Shown: in pieces, positions 1 through 8,669 of the stretch | Position numbering within the stretch: the first letter of the stretch is position 1 | How the letters are laid out: each line of letters opens with the position of its first letter | Assembly (NCBI RefSeq): GCF_945882965.1 | Contig: NZ_CAMCWY010000003.1 | Coordinates: 1-64,000 of the forward strand | Source: Sphingorhabdus sp. EL138 | GTDB lineage: Bacteria > Pseudomonadota > Alphaproteobacteria > Sphingomonadales > Sphingomonadaceae | Reading direction: 5' to 3' | DNA: 64,000 nucleotides | Position numbers and translations under genes: made by a program | The notes under the pieces: generated by a model | What the model was told of the DNA's origin: nothing | What the model saw: the letters and a program-made list of their open reading frames with translations, nothing else | Database searches by the model: none

Positions 1-567
1 GACATCTCATCCCAAGGCACATGGATGGGCGTAAGCCGCAATGGGCGCTTCGGCATTGTGACCAACGTGCGAGACCCCGAAGGCCCGGATCCCCAGAAAG
101 CGTCGCGCGGTGCCTTGGTGACGGACTGGCTGGCCAGCGGTGATGTGCCGGAGACAATGGCTGCGTTTAACCCGTTTAACCTGCTGATTGGCGACCAAAA
201 AGGTCTGCAATATCTGTCGAACCGTCCATTGGACCTGAGAATATCATTAGGCGACGGAGTCCACGGCCTTTCTAATGCTGTCAAGGGCGAACGCTGGCCG
301 CGCAAAGAGCGATTAAACCATGCGCTCCAGATATGGCTTAATGGCGCAGCGGACGATCCAGCGGCACTCTTTGACGATCTCGCAGATGCCCATGACCTGC
401 CCGACAACCCGCACCCCATTTTCATCCGCAATCCAGTTTATGGCACGCGATGCAGCACAATATTGGCGGTGGATCAGGATGGGGCAGGACATATACTGGA
501 ACGGCGTTTCGACAGCACCGGCACATGCACGGGCGAAAGCGCTATAGCCTTTCACTGGCACGGCTGA
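1..567 (+). CDS. NRDE/TANGO2-family protein, 5' end cut by window
   Basis: The frame is open from base 1, so the gene starts outside the window and the first methionine at 25 is internal. The visible part begins with a GTWMGVSRNGRFGIVTN stretch, the conserved N-terminal core of the NRDE (DUF833, TANGO2) family. A second conserved stretch, with a ..GVHGLSN..... motif followed by W and K residues, comes about 80 residues later. In this family the protein opens with M-C near the NRDE signature; that part is missing here. The biochemical role in bacteria is not established. It stops 65 bases before the next start, so co-transcription with the following gene is likely. Confidence 0.85.
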   Translation, partial: DISSQGTWMGVSRNGRFGIVTNVRDPEGPDPQKASRGALVTDWLASGDVPETMAAFNPFNLLIGDQKGLQYLSNRPLDLRISLGDGVHGLSNAVKGERWPRKERLNHALQIWLNGAADDPAALFDDLADAHDLPDNPHPIFIRNPVYGTRCSTILAVDQDGAGHILERRFDSTGTCTGESAIAFHWHG

Positions 568-632
568 ACGTTCCGAGGGAACCGCAGTTCCACAATGGCG
601 TTTGTACCTTCCTAACAGGAAAGGATGCGCCT

Positions 633-992
633 TTGACCCCGACAGACAATAGCCGCCCCATCGGCGCCGCGCCTGAAACCTTCAACAGCGAACAAGATGA
701 TGAAGCCGCGCAGGCGCAAACCGTGTCCGACGATGCCATAGGTGGCATTGCCGATCGCGCCTCTGCCCATGAAAGCAGGCACGGCGGGCCAACCAACCCG
801 GCACAGATCGACCCCGATGACGCACAGGACGTCGTTGACCATATGAACCAGATGGAACGCAGCGGACGGATCGACATGGACGCCTATCGCGGTGAGCGTA
901 ACGATGATGACGAACCAGAAACATTAGGAGAGGCAGCGCGGGAACCCGACGACGTCGACAGCCGCGGCAACCGACCCCGGAATAATTACTGA
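633..992 (+). CDS. Small acidic hypothetical protein
   Basis: This is a 119-residue reading frame of low complexity, rich in Asp, Glu, Asn and Arg, with no membrane segment or signal peptide. I chose the TTG at 633 because an AGGAAAGG ribosome-binding sequence lies about 8 bases upstream; the longer frame from 450 would overlap the NRDE gene by more than 100 bases. Composition (many Asp-Asp and Asp-Asp-Asp runs, N-terminal TPTDNSRP) suggests a soluble, poorly ordered protein. I do not recognise the family. It probably shares an operon with the gene upstream. Confidence 0.55.
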   Translation: MTPTDNSRPIGAAPETFNSEQDDEAAQAQTVSDDAIGGIADRASAHESRHGGPTNPAQIDPDDAQDVVDHMNQMERSGRIDMDAYRGERNDDDEPETLGEAAREPDDVDSRGNRPRNNY

Positions 993-1065
993 CGCGAACC
1001 GGCTTTCCTGAGGCGTTGATGCGCCATCCACACAAGCGTCTGGGCCGTTTACGGTGCGGCCAATT

Positions 1066-1395
1066 CTATCGCGCTTTGATCTGCGGCACATGCCCAATGA
1101 TTGCGGTCATCGGCAAGTCACCATAGATGTGCGGGAACAACGCGCCCCCGCGGGACACCTCCCATTTGATCAGCGACTGTAGCGGGGCGAGATCAACTTC
1201 AGCGATCACAAGCCCGCTTTGCCCCGCAAAATGCTTGTCCAACGTGCCCTGCACCTGATCTGCTGTCGATAAATGGATATAGCCGTCGGCAAGGTCCACG
1301 GGCGCGCCCTTAAACAGTCCTTCCGCCTCAAACTGCGCCCATTGCGCGGCGGTCAGTATCTTAAATGCGGTGCGCGGGTGCTGCCTATTGTCCAT
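1066..1395 (-). CDS. DUF952 family protein
   Basis: The 109-residue protein shows the DUF952 layout: an N-terminal FKILTAAQWAQFEAEG stretch, then DGYIHLSTADQV (the invariant HLST core) near residue 40, and a C-terminal WEVSRGGALFPHIYG stretch. The length matches the family, which is about 110 residues. DUF952 folds like ADP-ribosyl-transfer or RES-type domains according to family descriptions, but its function is unknown. It is a single gene, transcribed towards the hypothetical gene on the other strand. Confidence 0.85.
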   Translation of the reverse strand: MDNRQHPRTAFKILTAAQWAQFEAEGLFKGAPVDLADGYIHLSTADQVQGTLDKHFAGQSGLVIAEVDLAPLQSLIKWEVSRGGALFPHIYGDLPMTAIIGHVPQIKAR

Positions 1396-1434
1396 GCCGC
1401 AGTCATGTCCAATTCGTGGCGTGAGGGCAAGCTT

Positions 1435-1455
1435 TTAGGTCCATATCAGACCTAA
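1435..1455. promoter_or_regulatory. Inverted repeat in divergent promoter region
   Basis: A perfect 7-bp inverted repeat, TTAGGTC-N7-GACCTAA, sits 40 bp upstream of the DUF952 start and about 150 bp upstream of the nuclease gene on the other strand. It is placed where an operator for the divergent pair would be. No run of T follows, so it is not a terminator. The binding protein is unknown. Confidence 0.35.
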
Positions 1456-1602
1456 CGCACCATGACTTCAACACCGGTTGAGCCATATATGTAAATCATG
1501 GTATCGCGTGGCAACGCCGCCCAAGTTTCAAGTTAAGGTGCCCGCTTTTACGCGGCATCCAACGCGCTCGGTCGGTGGTCACGCGCAAAGGTCCAGTGCA
1601 CT

Positions 1603-2073
1603 ATGACTCGGTTTCGCTCGCTTATGTTGATGCTGTCTGTTGCCATTTTTGGGGGTGGCTGGACGTTATTCGGCATAGCCCCGATTGGCGGCGTCGCTGC
1701 CTTCGCCGCACGTCCCGCCGACACCGAAGCGGCTTCGTTCGTGATCTGCCATAATGATGGCGGCACCAACTGCGTCGTGGATGGCGATACGATTTGGTAT
1801 CGCGGAACCAAGATCCGCATTGCCGATATTGATACGCCCGAAACGCATCAACCGAAATGCCCAGCAGAGGCAAAACTCGGCGCTGCGGCTACGCGGCGGA
1901 TGCTTCAGCTGGTGAATGCCGGTCCCTTCACGCTGCAAAGCATCAACCGCGATGAAGATCGCTATGGCCGCAAATTGCGCATCCTCACGCGCGGTGGGAA
2001 AAGCCTTGGCGATATATTGGTCGAAGAAGGACTCGCCCGATATTATAAAGGCGGCAGGCGCAGCTGGTGCTGA
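1603..2073 (+). CDS. Thermonuclease-family (SNase) secreted nuclease
   Basis: The 156-residue protein has an N-terminal hydrophobic segment (about residues 7-32) and then a staphylococcal-nuclease-type OB fold. The motifs VVDGDTI, RIADIDTPET and DRYGRKLR carry the expected calcium-binding Asp residues and catalytic Arg/Glu residues. It probably acts outside the cytoplasm on nucleic acids. Four Cys (VICHND, NCVVDG, PKCPAE, SWC at the C-terminus) could form disulphides. The Shine-Dalgarno sequence is weak (AAAGG about 10 bases before the ATG). It converges with the channel gene, with only 7 bases between the two stop codons. Confidence 0.85.
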   Translation: MTRFRSLMLMLSVAIFGGGWTLFGIAPIGGVAAFAARPADTEAASFVICHNDGGTNCVVDGDTIWYRGTKIRIADIDTPETHQPKCPAEAKLGAAATRRMLQLVNAGPFTLQSINRDEDRYGRKLRILTRGGKSLGDILVEEGLARYYKGGRRSWC

Positions 2074-2080
2074 TAAGCGC

Positions 2081-2506
2081 CTATCGCCGCCCGAGCCGCG
2101 CAACAATCGTTACAAAAAAGGCGGTCGACCAGCCAAGCAACAGCAAGCCATTAATCCCCTCAATCGCCGCGACAAGGCGCCATTCGGGCGCGATGTAGCG
2201 GTCGTCAAAGCCAATACCGGCATAGCTTATCGTTGAAAAATACACAGCGGTCTCAAGATCCACAACCGCGCCAAGGCCTTCATATAGAAAAGCGTAGAGC
2301 CAAATCCCGACGCCATGGAGAACGAACAGCGCCAGCACCAGCGCCAGCGTAAAACCCATCGTCCGCAACGAGAATCCTGGCACATGATGCGCGAGCTCCA
2401 CCTGCACCTCACCGCGTAACATCCGCCCAAAAATGGCCAGCCCGCCACCATGGATAACCACAGTAAGCAGCACCATGAAGGTGGAAACAGCAAGCTGAAG
2501 GATCAT
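2081..2506 (-). CDS. Two-transmembrane ion-channel-like protein with altered filter
   Basis: The 141-residue protein has hydrophobic segments at about residues 1-20, 45-70 and 110-135. Its pore-loop region is flanked by FSTISY and APEWRLVAAIEG, as in small bacterial Ion_trans_2 potassium channels. The usual TVGYGD filter is replaced by GIGFDD at the same spacing, so the filter Thr becomes Gly and the second filter Gly becomes Asp. Potassium selectivity is therefore doubtful. I chose the ATG at 2506; a TTG at 2590 would add 28 polar residues and run into the nrdB terminator. Confidence 0.7.
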   Translation of the reverse strand: MILQLAVSTFMVLLTVVIHGGGLAIFGRMLRGEVQVELAHHVPGFSLRTMGFTLALVLALFVLHGVGIWLYAFLYEGLGAVVDLETAVYFSTISYAGIGFDDRYIAPEWRLVAAIEGINGLLLLGWSTAFFVTIVARLGRR

Positions 2507-2588
2507 AAGGCAAGTCTTGCACGAAACGCGCAAGCGGGGAAGGGGGAACTGGCGCAGGCCGCCCTCCGCATCCGGACAGAATGCGCAC

Positions 2589-2624
2589 AAAAAACTGCCG
2601 CGCCTCTTTTCAGAAGCGCGGCAG
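2589..2624 (-). terminator. Intrinsic terminator of the nrdB gene
   Basis: A perfect 9-bp stem (CTGCCGCGC at 2595-2603 with GCGCGGCAG at 2616-2624, 12-base loop) is followed on the minus strand by six T. It lies 48 bases beyond the nrdB stop codon and separates nrdB from the channel gene. Confidence 0.85.
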
Positions 2625-2671
2625 GGTAAATGTCTAATGCTATGACGTATACGTCAGATCATAGAGAAGGC

Positions 2672-3724
2672 TTACTCCGCAGCAACCCCAGCCTGTTCGA
2701 ACATATCCATGCCGTCATTTTCGGCGGCGATAATTTCGCTGACGTCTCTCTTTTTGCGGTTGTCAAAGCTGCTCCACACTTGGCCCCAATCGCCGCGTGT
2801 TGACGCCTTGCTATATTCGGTGGCGCGGGTTTCGAAGAAGTTGGCGTGCTCGACGCCGTTCAACAATGGCGCGAGCCATGGCAGCGGGTGGTCTTCGACC
2901 ATGTAGATGGGTTGAAAACCAAGCTGGCCCAAGCGCCAATCGGCGATGTAGCGGATATAGCGTTTGATTTCCTTGGCGGTCATGCCGGGGACTGGGCCCA
3001 TTTCGAACGCGAGGTCGATGAAGTTATCTTCCAGACGGACGACCTTCTGACAGCAATCGATAATGTCTTCCCGCACCGACTTGGTGAGGCAGCCACGTTC
3101 GGCGCAGAACGCGTGGAACAGTTTGGTAATGCCTTCGCAATGCAGCGATTCGTCGCGGACTGACCAGGATACGATTTGGCCCATGCCCTTCATCTTGTTG
3201 AAGCGCGGGAAGTTCATTAGCATCGCGAAAGATGCGAACAATTGCAGGCCTTCGGTAAAGCCGCCGAACATGGCGAGCGTGCGCGCGATATCTTCGTCGG
3301 TGTCGACGCCGAATTGGTGGATATAATCGACCTTCGCCGCCATTTCTTCATATTCGAGGAACGCCGAATATTCGGACTCGGGCATGCCGATGGTGTCGAG
3401 CAAATGGCTGTAGGCCGCGACGTGGACAGTTTCCATGTTGGAGAACGCGGTCAGCATCATCTTGACTTCAGTTGGCTTGAAAACGCGGCCGTAATTTTCG
3501 TGGTAGCAATTCTGCACCTCGATATCGGCTTGTGTGAAGAAGCGGAAGATTTGTGTGAGCAGGTTGCGTTCGTGATCCGAAAGCTTCTGCGCCCAATCGC
3601 GGCAATCCTCTCCCAAGGGCACTTCTTCGGGCAACCAATGGATCTGCTGCTGACGTTTCCAGAAGTCATAGGCCCATGGATATTCAAAGGGCTTGTAGCT
3701 GTTGCGCGCTTCTAACAATGACAT
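2672..3724 (-). CDS. nrdB: Ribonucleoside-diphosphate reductase, beta subunit (class I)
   Basis: The 350-residue protein is the radical-storing subunit of aerobic ribonucleotide reductase. It shows the full di-iron ligand set: D67, E98 and H101 (METVH), E158, E192 and H195 (DESLH). Y105 in AAYSHL corresponds to the radical tyrosine. It acts in the cytoplasm with the alpha subunit encoded 153 bp upstream on the same strand, so nrdA-nrdB form one unit ending at the terminator near 2600. The order nrdA-nrdB and the presence of Y105 argue for a tyrosyl-radical class Ia enzyme. Confidence 0.97.
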   Translation of the reverse strand: MSLLEARNSYKPFEYPWAYDFWKRQQQIHWLPEEVPLGEDCRDWAQKLSDHERNLLTQIFRFFTQADIEVQNCYHENYGRVFKPTEVKMMLTAFSNMETVHVAAYSHLLDTIGMPESEYSAFLEYEEMAAKVDYIHQFGVDTDEDIARTLAMFGGFTEGLQLFASFAMLMNFPRFNKMKGMGQIVSWSVRDESLHCEGITKLFHAFCAERGCLTKSVREDIIDCCQKVVRLEDNFIDLAFEMGPVPGMTAKEIKRYIRYIADWRLGQLGFQPIYMVEDHPLPWLAPLLNGVEHANFFETRATEYSKASTRGDWGQVWSSFDNRKKRDVSEIIAAENDGMDMFEQAGVAAE

Positions 3725-3794
3725 CTTCTATGCTCCAATTTTTAGCTCCCGTTGGGGAGATATGCGGGGATTTGCCCCTTATTTGTTTTCTCGT

Positions 3795-3876
3795 GGCTCC
3801 AGCGGAGGCTGGAGCCTATCTCGCCTATCGGTTTCGACTGCGAGACGTAATGGGCCCCAGCCTACGCTGGGGCGAC
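3795..3876. repeat. Double-hairpin intergenic repeat, copy A
   Basis: Two hairpins lie between nrdA and nrdB. The first has arms GGCTCCAGC/GCTGGAGCC (3795-3803, 3808-3816); the second has arms GCCCCAGC/GCTGGGGC (3854-3861, 3866-3873). The same two-hairpin layout and much of the connecting sequence recur at 17064-17145. This is the form of REP-like elements. Its position in the nrdA-nrdB spacer means it is probably transcribed and may affect relative nrdA and nrdB mRNA levels. Confidence 0.75.
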
Positions 3877-3877
3877 G

Positions 3878-5812
3878 TCACTGACAGGCCAAACATTCTT
3901 CATAATCGGTTTGGGCCGCCAGCTCGATGACGGGGGCTTCGGCGGTATTGTCCGCCTCAACCCCGCCGGCAAAACCGGCACGCTGAATGGATTTCGAACG
4001 CAGATAATATAGCGACTTCACGCCCAATTCCCAAGCGCGGAAGTGGAGCATGAGAAGGTCCCATTTTTCCACATCGGCAGGGATGTAGAGGTTCAGCGAG
4101 GTTGCTTGGTCGATAAACGGCGTGCGGTCGGCGGCCAGTTCAATCAACCAACGCTGGTCGATTTCGAAGCTGGTTTTGAACGTGTCCTTTTCCTCTGGCG
4201 TGAGGAAATCGAGATGCTGGACCGAGCCGCCCTTTTCCAAAATGCTGTTCCAGACATTGGTCGAATCCTTCGACTTTTCCTGCAACAGTTTTTCGAGATA
4301 GGGGTTCTTGACGATGAAGCTGCCCGACAAGGTCTTGTGCGTGTAGATATTTGCCGGGATCGGTTCAATGCACGCGCTGGTGCCGCCGCAGATGATCGAA
4401 ATCGATGCGGTTGGTGCAATCGCCATCTTGCAGGAGAAGCGCTCCATCACGCCCATTTCTTCAGCGTCGGGGCAGGCACCACGTTCGTTGGCGAGCATCA
4501 TCGATGCCTCATCCACTTGCGCGCGGACATGTTTGAAAAACTTCATGTTCCATGATTTGGCAAGCGCGCTTTCAAAGCCAACGCCGCGGGATTGTAGGAA
4601 GCTGTGATAGCCCATGACGCCAAGACCGATGGAGCGTTCACGTCCCGCCGAATATTTCGCACGCGACATTTCGGCCGGCGCACGATCAATGAAATCCTGA
4701 AGTACATTGTCGAGCATGCGCATCACGTCTTCGATAAAGACCTTATCGCCGTTCCATTCGTCCCATTTTTCAAGGTTCAGCGACGACAGGCAGCATACGG
4801 CCGTCCGGTCATTGCCCAAATGGTCACGCCCGGTAGGCAAAGTGATTTCCGAACACAGGTTCGATGTCGAGACCTTCAGCCCCAGATCGCGGTGATGCTT
4901 TGGCATCGCGTTGTTCACGGTGTCGCTGAAGATGATATAGGGTTCGCCAGTTGCAAGGCGGGTTTCCACCAGTTTCTGGAACAAGGAACGGGCATCGATA
5001 GTGCTGCGGATTTCGCCTGTCTTGGGGCTGCGCAGGTGGAATTCTTCGCCAGCGCGGACGGCTTCCATAAATTCGTCGGACAGCAATACGCCATGGTGCA
5101 GGTTCAACGCCTTACGGTTGAAGTCGCCAGATGGTTTGCGGATTTCGAGGAACTCTTCGATTTCAGGGTGGCTAACGTCCAGATAGCACGCCGCAGAGCC
5201 ACGACGCAGCGAACCTTGCGAAATCGCAAGTGTCAGGCTGTCCATCACGCGGACAAACGGAATGATGCCGCTGGTCTTGCCATTCAGGCCAACAGGCTCA
5301 CCAATGCCACGGACATTGCCCCAATAGGTGCCAATGCCGCCGCCGCGCGACGCGAGCCAGACATTTTCGTTCCAAGTGTTGACGATGCCTTCAAGGCTGT
5401 CATCGACTGAGTTCAGATAGCAGCTAATCGGCAGACCACGGCCCGTGCCGCCATTGGACAATACGGGCGTTGCCGGCATGAACCACAGGCGCGAAATATA
5501 GTCGTAAAGACGCTGCGCATGCGCCTCGTCATCGGCATAAGCCGACGCAACGCGTGCGAAAAGGTCCTGATAGCTTTCATCGGGCAGCAAATAACGATCC
5601 TGCAACGTGTCCTTGCCGAACTCGGTCAACAAGGCATCACGTGAAGAATCTGTGACGACATTGAAACGACGTACGTCAACGGACTTGCTTGACGCAGGCG
5701 TCTTGGCTTCAACGATCTGCGCCTTTGCCGCTTCAGCTACTTTTTCAAGCATATCCGTCATCATTCCTGCGGTCATGTCGTCCGCCCCTTGGCCTGTATC
5801 CCTGAAATCCAT
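3878..5812 (-). CDS. nrdA: Ribonucleoside-diphosphate reductase, alpha subunit
   Basis: The 644-residue catalytic subunit reduces ribonucleoside diphosphates. The active-site set is visible: C131 (SCYLN), N318-C320-E322 (NLCSE), a partner Cys at about 341 (CCLSSLN), the radical-transfer pair Y602-Y603, and the C-terminal shuttle C640-x-x-C643. The usual N-terminal ATP-cone of about 90 residues is absent; the core starts after about 45 poorly ordered residues. Overall dATP feedback by the classical route is therefore not expected. The start has AGG 6 bases upstream. The gene leads the nrdA-nrdB unit. Confidence 0.96.
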   Translation of the reverse strand: MDFRDTGQGADDMTAGMMTDMLEKVAEAAKAQIVEAKTPASSKSVDVRRFNVVTDSSRDALLTEFGKDTLQDRYLLPDESYQDLFARVASAYADDEAHAQRLYDYISRLWFMPATPVLSNGGTGRGLPISCYLNSVDDSLEGIVNTWNENVWLASRGGGIGTYWGNVRGIGEPVGLNGKTSGIIPFVRVMDSLTLAISQGSLRRGSAACYLDVSHPEIEEFLEIRKPSGDFNRKALNLHHGVLLSDEFMEAVRAGEEFHLRSPKTGEIRSTIDARSLFQKLVETRLATGEPYIIFSDTVNNAMPKHHRDLGLKVSTSNLCSEITLPTGRDHLGNDRTAVCCLSSLNLEKWDEWNGDKVFIEDVMRMLDNVLQDFIDRAPAEMSRAKYSAGRERSIGLGVMGYHSFLQSRGVGFESALAKSWNMKFFKHVRAQVDEASMMLANERGACPDAEEMGVMERFSCKMAIAPTASISIICGGTSACIEPIPANIYTHKTLSGSFIVKNPYLEKLLQEKSKDSTNVWNSILEKGGSVQHLDFLTPEEKDTFKTSFEIDQRWLIELAADRTPFIDQATSLNLYIPADVEKWDLLMLHFRAWELGVKSLYYLRSKSIQRAGFAGGVEADNTAEAPVIELAAQTDYEECLACQ

Positions 5813-6398
5813 TTTAACCTGTAGCTCCGTTCATTGCGGCACCCTGAAACTGATTGTCGGTTTTCCGACATCCAGCGACCAGCTGTATCTTGGCGGGAAC
5901 CGATGTTCCCATATTGTTCGACTCAGGGCACGAAACTCCCTGTTAGCATTTTTTGACCTTGTCAGGGGCAGTATTTTGACTTGTCCCCAGCTTATCGACG
6001 GGAAAAAATGCCCCCGCCGACACATTCGTCTGCTTAAGCATAAAGCACAAACTGTGGTAATGCCCCCTATGGCCACCCGCTACCCATTGTGCCTTATTCA
6101 TTCTTAGACGCAAGGGGTAAATGTAAAATCCCGATCTCAATTCGTCGCTCATGTGATTCCATTCATCGCACCTTGGCGCGTCGTAACAACAAGCGACGCG
6201 CGGACTTCCTAAGTGAAATTCAGAGCGCAAGATGAAAAACGGAGACATGTATATTTTTTACATGCCAAAATGAATATATCGGTTGGGGGCACATATTCGG
6301 CGTTCTGGCCGTGCCTGCAAACTAGGATTTGCAATGACGCTTGAATAGGCGCTCCAGCGCGTTAAGGGGCATGTCATACTGAAAGCGTAGGGGCCGAT
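5813..6398. promoter_or_regulatory. Divergent regulatory region of nrdA and fumarase
   Basis: These 586 bp hold no convincing gene. Visible structures are a 6-bp hairpin with a TTTT loop (TGTCGG/CCGACA, 5855-5870) 43 bases before nrdA, and two direct near-repeats TTTTGACCTTGTC (5951-5963) and TTTTGACTTGTC (5974-5985) spaced 23 bp. Near the fumarase side is a 6-bp inverted repeat CATGTA-N7-TACATG (6246-6264). I could not find a clear NrdR box pair. A 101-codon minus-strand frame inside has no ribosome-binding site and no recognisable product. Confidence 0.5.
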
Positions 6399-7922
6399 AT
6401 GACTGTAATCATCCGCAATGCCGACTTGATCGAAAGCGTGGCCGACGCGTTGCAATATATCAGCTACTTTCACCCGATGGATTATATCCGGGCCTTGGGC
6501 GACGCGTATGAAGCGGAGCAATCGCCTGCTGCCAAGGATGCCATCGCGCAGATCCTAACCAATAGCCGCATGTGCGCAGAGGGGCATCGCCCGATTTGCC
6601 AAGATACGGGCATTGTTAACGTCTTCGTCAAATGGGGAATGGATTGCCGTTTGGAGGATAGCTCCACATCTTTGCAGGACGTGATCGACGAAGGCGTCCG
6701 CCGCGCCTATTTACACCCTGAAAACAAGCTGCGCGCGTCGGTGCTTGCAGACCCCGCCTTTACACGGCGCAATACCAAGGACAATACGCCGTGCGTCCTG
6801 CATGTTGACCTCGTCCCTGGTTCCAAAGTGTCCATCGACGTTGCCGCCAAGGGCGGCGGTAGCGAGAATAAGTCGAAGTTCAAGATGATGAACCCGTCGG
6901 ACAATATAGTAGATTGGGTCGTGGAGATGCTGCCGCAAATGGGCGCTGGCTGGTGCCCGCCCGGCATGTTGGGCATTGGCATTGGCGGTACAGCGGAACA
7001 TTGCGTGTTGCTGGCCAAACAAGCCTTGATGGAGCCCATCGACATGGGACCATTGAAAGCATGTGGGCCGCAGAACGACATTGAAGCTATGCGCATCGAG
7101 ATTTTTGACAAGGTCAATGCGCTTGGCATTGGCGCGCAAGGGCTTGGCGGGCTTTCCACCATCCTGGATGTGAAGATCATGGATGCGCCCTGTCATGCCG
7201 CGGGCAAGCCCGTTGCCATGATTCCCAATTGCGCGGCCACGCGCCACGCCCACTTCACGATGGATGGGGCTGGCCCTGCCTATCTCGAGGCGCCAAAGTT
7301 GGACGAATGGCCCAAGGTGGATTGGAAACCCGACGCAGCGGCAATCCGTGTCGACCTCAATATGTTGACCCCGGAGATTGTGGCCGGCTGGAAACAGGGC
7401 GACCGCTTGCTTCTCAACGGTAAGATGCTGACTGGCCGCGACGCCGCCCATAAGCGCATTGCCGATATGCTGGCCAAGGGCGAAGAACTGCCCGTCAGCT
7501 TCAAGGGGCGGATGATCTATTATGTCGGGCCTGTTGATCCGGTTGGCGAAGAGATCGTCGGACCGGCAGGGCCAACCACGGCCACGCGCATGGACAAGTT
7601 CATGGATATGATGCTTGAGCAAGGCCTACTCGCTTGCGTTGGCAAGGCCGAACGCGGCCCGGCGGCAACGCAAGCTATCGCCAAGCATAGGAGCGCCTAT
7701 CTGATGGCTGTTGGCGGCGCCGCCTATCTCGTCGCCCGCGCCATTAAGGGCAGTAAAGTCGTTGGCTTTGCAGATTTAGGCATGGAAGCCATCTACGAAT
7801 TTGAAGTGCATGATTTCCCCGTCACTGTTGCGGTCGATAGCGACGGCAACAATGTCCACCAATTAGCGCCCGCTTATTGGCAAAAGCGGATCAAGGATGA
7901 GGGGCTGTTGCAGGGGGTCTAA
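6399..7922 (+). CDS. Fumarate hydratase, class I (iron-sulphur, homodimeric type)
   Basis: The 507-residue enzyme interconverts fumarate and L-malate in the TCA cycle. Three Cys typical for the [4Fe-4S] cluster are visible: C67 (ICQDTG), C186 (GWCPPG) and C278 (NCAATR). The N-terminal alpha-domain and the C-terminal beta-domain (from about residue 325, with KMLTGRDAAHKR and YVGPVDPVGEE) are fused, as in FumA/FumB. Class I enzymes are oxygen-sensitive. AGGGG precedes the ATG by 6 bases. It stands alone, divergent from nrdA and convergent with the FKBP gene (10-base gap). FumA and FumB cannot be told apart here, so no symbol is given. Confidence 0.95.
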   Translation: MTVIIRNADLIESVADALQYISYFHPMDYIRALGDAYEAEQSPAAKDAIAQILTNSRMCAEGHRPICQDTGIVNVFVKWGMDCRLEDSSTSLQDVIDEGVRRAYLHPENKLRASVLADPAFTRRNTKDNTPCVLHVDLVPGSKVSIDVAAKGGGSENKSKFKMMNPSDNIVDWVVEMLPQMGAGWCPPGMLGIGIGGTAEHCVLLAKQALMEPIDMGPLKACGPQNDIEAMRIEIFDKVNALGIGAQGLGGLSTILDVKIMDAPCHAAGKPVAMIPNCAATRHAHFTMDGAGPAYLEAPKLDEWPKVDWKPDAAAIRVDLNMLTPEIVAGWKQGDRLLLNGKMLTGRDAAHKRIADMLAKGEELPVSFKGRMIYYVGPVDPVGEEIVGPAGPTTATRMDKFMDMMLEQGLLACVGKAERGPAATQAIAKHRSAYLMAVGGAAYLVARAIKGSKVVGFADLGMEAIYEFEVHDFPVTVAVDSDGNNVHQLAPAYWQKRIKDEGLLQGV

Positions 7923-7932
7923 CCCCCCGCAA

Positions 7933-8556
7933 TTACTGACCGCGCATTCGGGCGTCGATTTGTGCCTGAATTTCGGGTGGCAGGCCTTGGGGTGCGCCGC
8001 CGGCTTGGCCACCTGCGCCGCCTTGCTGCTGCTGCATCTCCTGCATCTGCTTTTGCATTGCTTCGATCTCGGCGCGCGACTTGAACTCGAGCAGCTCGAC
8101 ATCGAATGTCAGTTCGCTTCCGCCCGGAATGGCAACTTCGCCTGTTTGCGGGTTGCGCTGATCCTCTGGACCATAGCCAAGCTCAGCTGGAATCCACAGA
8201 CGATATTTACCGCCGCGCTGCATGATTTTCAGGCCTTCGGAAAAGCCGGGGACAACGCCCGTGACAGGAAAGCCAGCTTGCGGGTTTTGGTCAAAAACCG
8301 TACCGTCCTTCAACATGCCCTTATAACTCACGAGGACCACGTCATTGTCCGAAGGCTTGGGGCCTTCGCCAGCTTCCATAATTTTGTAGCGCAGGCCAGA
8401 TGGCGTCGTCACAAAGCCGCCAAATTCCTGCCGCACGTCGCTGGTACCCCAATATGCAAGACCGCCACCGGCGGCTAGAACCAACGCAATCGCAGCCCAA
8501 TATTTGGTGAGCGAACCTTTTTTAAGAGGCTGAATGGGGACGGCGGTGACAGACAT
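7933..8556 (-). CDS. FKBP-type peptidyl-prolyl isomerase, membrane-anchored
   Basis: The 207-residue protein has one N-terminal membrane segment (about residues 18-36). An FKBP domain follows (about 50-160), recognisable from VSYKGMLKDGTVFD, VPGFSEGLKIMQRGGKYRL, IPAELGYGP and IPGGSELTFDVELLEF. The C-terminal tail (about 165-207) is rich in Gln, Met and Gly and may form a short coiled coil. It probably catalyses proline isomerisation on the periplasmic face of the inner membrane. It lies downstream of rpsU on the same strand but after a terminator, so it should have its own promoter near 8560-8615. Confidence 0.92.
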   Translation of the reverse strand: MSVTAVPIQPLKKGSLTKYWAAIALVLAAGGGLAYWGTSDVRQEFGGFVTTPSGLRYKIMEAGEGPKPSDNDVVLVSYKGMLKDGTVFDQNPQAGFPVTGVVPGFSEGLKIMQRGGKYRLWIPAELGYGPEDQRNPQTGEVAIPGGSELTFDVELLEFKSRAEIEAMQKQMQEMQQQQGGAGGQAGGAPQGLPPEIQAQIDARMRGQ

Positions 8557-8619
8557 GCAGAAATTCCTATTGGCTGGGTTGCGCGCTAACTAGCAGAAAG
8601 CGGCGCGGATTCTAGACAC

Positions 8620-8647
8620 AAAAAAAAGCGCCAGTGGAAGGCGCTTT
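8620..8647 (-). terminator. Intrinsic terminator of rpsU
   Basis: The 8-bp stem AAAGCGCC (8625-8632) with GGCGCTTT (8640-8647) is followed on the minus strand by a run of eight T. It begins 22 bases after the rpsU stop codon and isolates rpsU from the FKBP gene. Confidence 0.88.
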
Positions 8648-8669
8648 CTTTGTTGCAGATCGCCGACGC

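Noticed and set aside
5813-5950. NrdR boxes upstream of nrdA
   Set aside because: AACAATATGGG on the minus strand resembles half a site, but no second box at the usual spacing was found.
5943-6248. 101-codon minus-strand frame between nrdA and fumarase
   Set aside because: It has no ribosome-binding site, an unusual composition and no family resemblance, and it lies in the control region of two well-defined genes.
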